This document shows positions 59,133 to 64,000 of a stretch of 64,000 bases of DNA, in pieces. The position numbers and the translations under genes were made by a program. Within the stretch, counting starts at the first letter, position 1, and the number at the start of each line of letters is the position of its first letter. Below the pieces are notes generated by a model. It searched no databases. It had not been told where the DNA came from and saw only the letters and a list, made by a program, of their open reading frames with translations. The DNA is from CAYMGM01 sp964390005 (lineage in GTDB: Bacteria; Pseudomonadota; Alphaproteobacteria; UBA9219): positions 1-64,000 of the forward strand of contig CAYMGM010000009.1 in assembly GCA_964390005.1 (NCBI GenBank), read 5' to 3'.

Positions 59133-60146
59133 CTATTTTTTCAGCGGCGGCAAACCGGTCACAGGCGGAAACATGGGCCCGCCCGCAGCCGGGGTAGCTT
59201 GTTGTCCCCCAAGCCGCGCCGAAATGCGATCAATATAGGTCGAGAGCATGCCCATTTTTCCTTCACGGATCAAGGACCGTATCGGATCGCTCGGCGCGTT
59301 TTCTTCCGTAAACAGGTATTTCAGGAACGGCCCAAAATCTTTCATCGTCTGATGCGCGACCGCCGTCATACATCCAGCTAACATCGGCTGCGCATTCGAT
59401 CCAACGGCTTGTTCACCCAAGGACAACAAATAGGTCAGCGTTTCTTCAGGCGAGGCCGCCAGAACGGTTGTAATCACCGTGCGCCCGGTCGAGGCGGCCC
59501 GCATCACAAGCTCAGCCGCCTTGGGCGTGCGCACATCGCCAACAAAAAGATAGCGCGGATTCCAGCTTAAGGCTTGTTTCAAACAAGCTTCCCAATTGTC
59601 GTCGTCCTTGGCTTGCAATTGAAAGCATTGCCCATAGTCGCCGTGACGCCCTTTCAAAGGATATTCGATCGGCGCTTCCACCGTAAAGGCAAGTCCGCCA
59701 TAGGTTTTCATAAAATCGACAATCAACGCCGCCGCTGTCGTCGTTTTGCCTTGCCCCGCGCCGCCTGAAATCACGATCAAGCCTTCGCGCGTTCCCAATT
59801 GATGCAAATGGTTGAAGATATGAGGCGCAAACCCCAGCTTGCTTAAATCAGGCACATCGCTGCTGATCCGTTTGATATAAGCCCAAAGCGCGCCATCGGC
59901 CATGGCTTGCCGCACGATACGACACCGCAAGCCCGGCTCGACCATCAGGATTTGATCCTGCGGCGCGTCGGCCCCTTGCCCGCGCAGCGTTGCCGTCAAA
60001 GCCGCCACAGCGCCAACGTAAGCTTCAGGAATAAACTGGCTGAGCAAGTTTTGCGCTTTGTCGCGCGCGCGGTACTGAGCCGGTTCATCGGCATCAAGGC
60101 GGACGAAAATCTCGGAAAAAGCCAAATCAGTCAGACCGGATGCCAT
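59133..60146 (-). CDS. DotB/PilT-like ATPase with degenerate catalytic motifs (copy 1)
   Basis: A 337-residue paralog of the downstream ATPase. Walker A is kept (GGAGQGKTTT). The catalytic Glu after Walker B is Asp (LFVGDVRTPKAAEL against LVGEVRSPRAAEQ), and the His box lacks its His (VITTVLAASPEET against VITTIHAGSIEES). The C-terminal GMLSTYIDRISARL matches its partner. It may bind but not hydrolyse ATP efficiently, acting as a regulatory subunit in a hetero-oligomer; that is inference. It lies 40 bp after pyrC. Confidence 0.82.
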   Translation of the reverse strand: MASGLTDLAFSEIFVRLDADEPAQYRARDKAQNLLSQFIPEAYVGAVAALTATLRGQGADAPQDQILMVEPGLRCRIVRQAMADGALWAYIKRISSDVPDLSKLGFAPHIFNHLHQLGTREGLIVISGGAGQGKTTTAAALIVDFMKTYGGLAFTVEAPIEYPLKGRHGDYGQCFQLQAKDDDNWEACLKQALSWNPRYLFVGDVRTPKAAELVMRAASTGRTVITTVLAASPEETLTYLLSLGEQAVGSNAQPMLAGCMTAVAHQTMKDFGPFLKYLFTEENAPSDPIRSLIREGKMGMLSTYIDRISARLGGQQATPAAGGPMFPPVTGLPPLKK

Positions 60147-60186
60147 CGCACGCTCCCTTTCATAAGGCGCGGCGACCCAAAGGCCT

Positions 60187-61251
60187 TTATAGATCCGCGC
60201 TTTGACGCCAAAGAAGTGGCGCCGGACAGAAAAACGGTATTATCTCTGCGCCCGAGGCCGTTAAAATCGGCTTAAAGTCGTCTTCGACCTCTGCCGCCTG
60301 TTTTTCAAGGCGCACCGTTCCCTTATTCGGCGTCAGACCATAAAAAGCCGCCCCGTTTTCCGCGGCAAAGGCTTCAAACCTATCCAAAGCGCCTTGTTCA
60401 TCAAAGAGTTGTGCATAAAGAGCCAACGCCGAGTGGGCTGTAAAGATCCCGCCCTTGCCGCCATCGGTTTCTTTGGCTGTGCGTGGGTGCGGCGCGCTGT
60501 CGGTGCCCAAAAAGAACATGCGCACGCCAGATGTCGCCGCCGCGACAAGCGCCAGCCTGTCTTTTTCCCGCTTGGCGACCGGCAAACAATAGGCATGCGG
60601 GCGCAGGCCGCCCAAAAACATGGCATTGCGATTGATCCACAAATGGTGCGCCGTCAACGTCCCCGCAATGGTGCCGTGCTGGCTTTCTGCCAACACATAA
60701 TCGACCGCGCGCGCCGTTGTCAGATGCTCTAAAACAATTTTCAAGCCGGGAAAATTGCGCCGCAGCGGGATAAGAACACGGTCGATAAAAACGGCTTCGC
60801 GGTCGAAAATATCGACATCCTCGTCGGCAACTTCGCCATGAATGGACAAGACCATCCCCAAACGTTGAAGCCTTTCCAGCACAGGGACGAGGCTTTGCAA
60901 ATCGGTCACGCCTTGATCGCTGTTGGTCGTTGCCCCTGCAGGGTAAAGCTTGGCCGCCGTCAGCACGCCGTCTTTAAACCCGGCCTCTAAATCGTCGGGG
61001 TCCGTCGCATCGGTCAAGTAAAGCGCCATCAACGGGTTAAAATCACTTCCCGGCGGCACGGCATCTAAAACGGCGTCGCGATAGGCCCGCGCCATCGCTG
61101 TTGTCGTCACAGGCGGTTTCGTATTTGGCATCACCAGCGCCCGCCCAAACGAACGCGCCGTATAGGGCACAACCGCCTTCAGCATGTCGCCGTCGCGCAA
61201 ATGCACATGAAAATCGTCAGGGCGGCGGATCGTAAGCGTTGTCTCTGTCAT
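60187..61251 (-). CDS. pyrC: Dihydroorotase (E. coli PyrC type)
   Basis: A 354-residue zinc amidohydrolase that interconverts carbamoyl-aspartate and dihydroorotate in pyrimidine synthesis. The N-terminal metal motif is DDFHVHLRDGDML. The carboxylated Lys is in AAKLYPAGATTNSDQGV. Further ligands are in LSIHGEVADEDVDIFDREA, VLEHLTTARAVDYV and FLGTDSAPHPRTAKE. The length is normal. It starts with ATG at 61251, divergent from the small membrane-protein gene. The downstream ATPase genes follow in the same direction. Confidence 0.96.
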   Translation of the reverse strand: MTETTLTIRRPDDFHVHLRDGDMLKAVVPYTARSFGRALVMPNTKPPVTTTAMARAYRDAVLDAVPPGSDFNPLMALYLTDATDPDDLEAGFKDGVLTAAKLYPAGATTNSDQGVTDLQSLVPVLERLQRLGMVLSIHGEVADEDVDIFDREAVFIDRVLIPLRRNFPGLKIVLEHLTTARAVDYVLAESQHGTIAGTLTAHHLWINRNAMFLGGLRPHAYCLPVAKREKDRLALVAAATSGVRMFFLGTDSAPHPRTAKETDGGKGGIFTAHSALALYAQLFDEQGALDRFEAFAAENGAAFYGLTPNKGTVRLEKQAAEVEDDFKPILTASGAEIIPFFCPAPLLWRQSADL

Positions 61252-61404
61252 AAGAAAATCCCGTTGGGGTTAAGCTGAAGGACCCTTTCTGTTTTGACCG
61301 AGACCGGCCCTCTTGTAAAGGCGAACATCTCTCAGGGCTTTACACGCGCCCGCCACGCTTTTATCCTGCTTTCCGTTTCATTTATTCTTTTTAAAGGAGG
61401 CTTT

Positions 61405-61776
61405 ATGTCTTTTCAGCAATGGCTTGCACAGCCCGCATCAGGGCGTCAGGCGATTAAAACCATTATTGTCTGGGTCGCCGTCCCCGTTCTTTCCCTGAGC
61501 GCGGGGATTTTTATCGGCCAAACACACGCAAAAGAAACACATCAAAAAGAAATTCAGGGTCTGCAAATCCAAGCGAACCGCGCCCAATTGGCCGCCGACG
61601 TTTTTGAACGCGCCCGTGCCGGGGGGCGTATTCTTTGCCACCGCGCCCAAGGCGATGCCGAAACCTATACCTCGCCGCTTGGCGTTCCTTTCCCGCCGCA
61701 TGAACGTGAAGTTTTCGTCAGCCGTGCGCTGATTTCAGGCGAATGCTATGCGCCGCCCCAAGACTTGCGCCCCTAA
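61405..61776 (+). CDS. Small membrane-anchored protein, unknown
   Basis: A 123-residue protein with one membrane span at ~18-38 (TIIVWVAVPVLSLSAGIFIG), then a helical coiled stretch (HQKEIQGLQIQANRAQLAAD) and a Cys-containing end (GRILCHRAQGD, SGECYAPPQDL). The ATG at 61405 has a near-perfect AAAGGAGG site 6 bp upstream, so the longer upstream ORF is not used. Its stop overlaps the hda stop by 4 bp (convergent). No family recognised. Confidence 0.6.
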   Translation: MSFQQWLAQPASGRQAIKTIIVWVAVPVLSLSAGIFIGQTHAKETHQKEIQGLQIQANRAQLAADVFERARAGGRILCHRAQGDAETYTSPLGVPFPPHEREVFVSRALISGECYAPPQDLRP

Positions 61777-62465
61777 CAAGGCTCGCCTTCTGTCGCCCCG
61801 AACAGTTTCTGGGCCAAAACGGTGCTGATTTTACGCCGCTGCTCAAGCGCCGCACTATCCAAGGCTTCGACAGCGTAGCGAATGGCGGCCCCCGTGCGAT
61901 CCAAACGACGCGCTAAATATTCGATCACCCCATCTTCGACAAACAATTGGCGGTCGCTGAATTGCTTGACCAACATTGCCCGCAACAAGGCATCGTCTGG
62001 ATCGTCAAGCGCTACCGCGGCACAACTGGAAAGGCGCGATAAAATATCGGCAAGCCCAAGCCCCCAGTTCTTTGGCGGCTGGCGCGCCGTCATCAAAAGC
62101 GGGCAATGCGCCGCCGCCGCCGCGTTATACAAATGCTGAAGACCTTCTTCGGCGGCAGGATCGCCCGCGGCCCCGTCGGCGTCATCCAAGGCCAAAGGCT
62201 GCGCCAGCGTGCCCGCGACAATCGCTTCGACGCTTTGATCGCCCAGCGAGATTTGGCGCGCCCCCACGCGCGCGGCCCAACATTTCAGCAAATGCGTTTT
62301 GCCAACGCCTTCGGCGCCAAAAAGAATAAGCGCGGGCGACGGCCAGTCCGTTAAAGCCGTCTCAAACGCCCAGCGCGCCGCCGCACGGTTCGCGTCTGAA
62401 ATAAAAAAATCTTCAGCCTCCCACGTTTCTTTGGAAGGCAAAGGCAGATGGTATTGCAGGGTCAT
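61773..62465 (-). CDS. hda: DnaA-homolog regulator Hda (HdaA)
   Basis: A 230-residue DnaA-like AAA+ protein that promotes hydrolysis of DnaA-bound ATP to limit replication initiation. It starts with MTLQYHLPLPSKETWEAEDF (clamp-binding motif QYHLPLP near the N-terminus). The Walker A is ILFGAEGVGKTHLLK, the sensor region is LLMTARQPPKNWGLGLADIL, and the C-terminus reads FVEDGVIEYLARRLDRTGAA. It lacks the DNA-binding domain of DnaA. The ATG at 62465 overlaps the perM stop as ATGA. Confidence 0.93.
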   Translation of the reverse strand: MTLQYHLPLPSKETWEAEDFFISDANRAAARWAFETALTDWPSPALILFGAEGVGKTHLLKCWAARVGARQISLGDQSVEAIVAGTLAQPLALDDADGAAGDPAAEEGLQHLYNAAAAAHCPLLMTARQPPKNWGLGLADILSRLSSCAAVALDDPDDALLRAMLVKQFSDRQLFVEDGVIEYLARRLDRTGAAIRYAVEALDSAALEQRRKISTVLAQKLFGATEGEPC

Positions 62466-63538
62466 GAAAGCTCGCCGCGGAAATAAAAGCGGCTTTGGCG
62501 ATAGCGTGACAAAGCATAACGCGTCAAGACCCCGAGAACGGCCGCTGTCGGCACCGCGATCAAAACGCCAACGAAACCAAGCAACGAGCCACCAGCAAAC
62601 AACGCGAACAGAATCCAAACGGGATGAAGCCCCACGCGATCGCCAACAAGTTTCGGCGTCAACACATAGCCTTCCATGGCTTGACCGAACAGAAACACGC
62701 CAAACACGGCCCCGATGCGCAGCGGGTCGTCAAACTGCACAAAGGCCAGCAAAAGCGACGCCACACACCCAAAGGTCGATCCGACGTAAGGCACAAACGA
62801 CAAAGCCCCGGCAATCAAACCGACCGTTGCGCCGTACTTGAGCCCAGCCAACGTCAAACCCAGCCCATAAATCAAAGCCAGCGACAAACAAACCAACGCT
62901 TGCCCGCGCAAAAAGCCGGACAAAGCGCGATCAATCAACTTGAACTGCGCGCGAATTTCATCGGCATGATGACGCGGCAAAAGACCATCGACGACTTGAA
63001 CGATCCGCGGCCAATCGCGCAGCAAATAAAAAGCGACGACCGGCGTAATCACAACCAGCGCCAGCACATTAAACAAAGCCGCGCCTTCGCTGAGAACGCC
63101 TTGCAGCAAATGTCCCGCCCAACCAACGGCCGTGCCCGCATACGATCCCGCCGCTTCGCGCAATTTGGCAACATCATTGTGCGACAGCGAAGCCATCCAA
63201 CGCTCGGCCCACGGCAAGATCCGATCGCGCGCGGCCGACAAGGTATCAGGCAAGGCGTCAATAAGCGCCGTGATTTGGCTTTGCAGCAACGGCGCGATCA
63301 GCAAAACCAGCGCTCCCAACCCAACGACAAACGCCGCCAAGACAATCAGTGTGCCAACCCAGCGCGGCAGGTGACGATGAACCAGCGCCGTCACGGGCGG
63401 GTTTAGAAAATAGGCCAGCGCCATCCCCGCGACAAAGGGAAGAAGAATGGGGCGCAGCGCCCAAAGAGCCAGCGCAAACGCGCCAAAAGCAATCAGCCAG
63501 AACCGCGCGGCTGACGTTTTTCTCGACGATAAAAACAT
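62462..63538 (-). CDS. AI-2E family transporter (PerM-like)
   Basis: A 358-residue inner-membrane protein with about eight spans of the PerM/AI-2E transporter family. Typical segments are LRPILLPFVAGMALAYFLNP, the middle VITPVVAFYLLRDWPRIVQV, LSFVPYVGSTFGC, and a C-terminal LTPKLVGDRVGLHPVWILFA followed by LLGFVGVLIAVPTAAVLGV. Substrate is not established for most members. In alphaproteobacteria it commonly precedes hda, as here with a 4-bp overlap. Confidence 0.9.
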   Translation of the reverse strand: MFLSSRKTSAARFWLIAFGAFALALWALRPILLPFVAGMALAYFLNPPVTALVHRHLPRWVGTLIVLAAFVVGLGALVLLIAPLLQSQITALIDALPDTLSAARDRILPWAERWMASLSHNDVAKLREAAGSYAGTAVGWAGHLLQGVLSEGAALFNVLALVVITPVVAFYLLRDWPRIVQVVDGLLPRHHADEIRAQFKLIDRALSGFLRGQALVCLSLALIYGLGLTLAGLKYGATVGLIAGALSFVPYVGSTFGCVASLLLAFVQFDDPLRIGAVFGVFLFGQAMEGYVLTPKLVGDRVGLHPVWILFALFAGGSLLGFVGVLIAVPTAAVLGVLTRYALSRYRQSRFYFRGELS

Positions 63539-63556
63539 GCGCTCTCGCTCCTTACG

Positions 63557-64000
63557 TTAGGGATTCTCGACAAGCCAGCCTTGCGGTGTTTGCTTTAAAA
63601 CAACGCCCGCCGCCGCCATTGTTTCGGGCAAGGATGCCAAATCTCCATGAAACAGAACGTCCGCATCAATGGCCCCACGCGACATTCTTGTCACCGTTAC
63701 GCGCGCAACGCCCGGTACATGGCTCATCCGGTCGCGCAGATCGTTCCAAGCGGCAAGGCTTGAGACCCCCGCCCGGACGCGCAAGGTCGAAACAGGCCCT
63801 TCCATGGCTTTGGCCGTCGCTTGATTTTCTTGTTTCCATTTCTTTTCAAGGCCTTGCTGAACATCTCCGACTGCTTTGGCCCAAACGGCCGTTTGATCCT
63901 TGGCGCTTGATGCTTCAAGGCTTATCGGTTGCAGCGCCTCTTGCGCCGCGCCGTGCGCATCAAAGCGCTTGATCGTCAGACTCCATGGCGTCTGAGGCAC
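63557..64000 (-). CDS. C-terminal part of a DUF2066-like exported protein (partial)
   Basis: At least 148 codons continuing beyond the window edge; the true start is not visible. The end contains ISLEASSAKDQTAVWAKAVG and ARVTVTRMSRGAIDADVLFH, then GVVLKQTPQGWLVENP. Its place directly upstream of perM and hda is where DUF2066 proteins occur in alphaproteobacteria, so identity is by synteny and general resemblance. The GTG at 63998-64000 should not be taken as its start. Confidence 0.65.
   Translation of the reverse strand: MPQTPWSLTIKRFDAHGAAQEALQPISLEASSAKDQTAVWAKAVGDVQQGLEKKWKQENQATAKAMEGPVSTLRVRAGVSSLAAWNDLRDRMSHVPGVARVTVTRMSRGAIDADVLFHGDLASLPETMAAAGVVLKQTPQGWLVENP

Noticed and set aside
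62466..62618. N-terminal extension of hda to 62618
   Set aside because: Upstream residues are unlike Hda and overlap the perM coding end; the start at 62465 overlaps the perM stop in the usual way.

Overview
The window looks like a chromosomal segment of an alphaproteobacterium. Evidence for this is the flagellin-flbT-flaF cluster, the DUF2066-perM-hda order, hpf followed by ptsN, and housekeeping genes throughout (purA, tilS, ftsH, cmk, rpsA, pyrC, a tRNA-Leu gene). The species cannot be named from the sequence. A free-living or predatory member of the Rhodospirillales/Micavibrio type would fit, but that is only a guess. I see no CRISPR array, transposase or integrase.

Layout. 1-14.6 kb: NhaP-type antiporter, ptsN, hpf, purA, a YqaA/DedA-type membrane protein, tRNA-Leu(GAG), a chemoreceptor, a SIMPL-domain protein, tilS, ftsH and four small uncharacterised genes. 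Long GC-palindromic intergenic repeats sit directly against several stop codons here. 14.6-39.9 kb: a large block, all on the minus strand, joining an R64-type type IVb pilus locus (pilL/N/O/P/Q/R, three prepilins, and a PilV-like prepilin ending in a peptidase S74 chaperone domain) to part of a Dot/Icm-like type IVB secretion system (dotD, dotC, dotB, icmT). Also in the block are a lytic transglycosylase, a DsbC/DsbG-like protein, two families of duplicated secreted or membrane proteins of unknown function, a lysozyme-like fusion and an Ivy-like lysozyme inhibitor. The core channel genes dotA, dotG, dotH, dotI, dotL and dotO are not in the window.

40-45.8 kb: an O-antigen ligase/polymerase-like protein, an alpha/beta hydrolase lacking its nucleophile serine, a periplasmic rhodanese, flaF, flbT, flagellin with a good sigma-54 promoter, and a nucleosidase. 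45.9-55.1 kb: four secreted proteins (three together, one 5.5 kb away) share an undescribed-looking ~65-residue domain with exact Cys spacing C-x14-C-x18-C-x17-C. Between them lie a tandem pair of unknown multi-spanning membrane proteins, rpsA and cmk. 55-60.2 kb: a pair of paralogous unknown proteins and a pair of DotB/PilT-like ATPases, one with degenerate catalytic motifs. 60.2-64 kb: pyrC, a small membrane protein, hda, perM and the 3' end of a DUF2066-type gene.

Working together (inference): PilL-PilV, the three pilins and the S74-tipped minor pilin would build a type IVb pilus. DotB/C/D and IcmT are parts of a conjugation or effector-export machine whose core must be elsewhere. The transglycosylase and lysozyme-like proteins would open peptidoglycan, the Ivy-like protein would limit that activity, and the DsbC-like protein would fold the many Cys-containing exported proteins.
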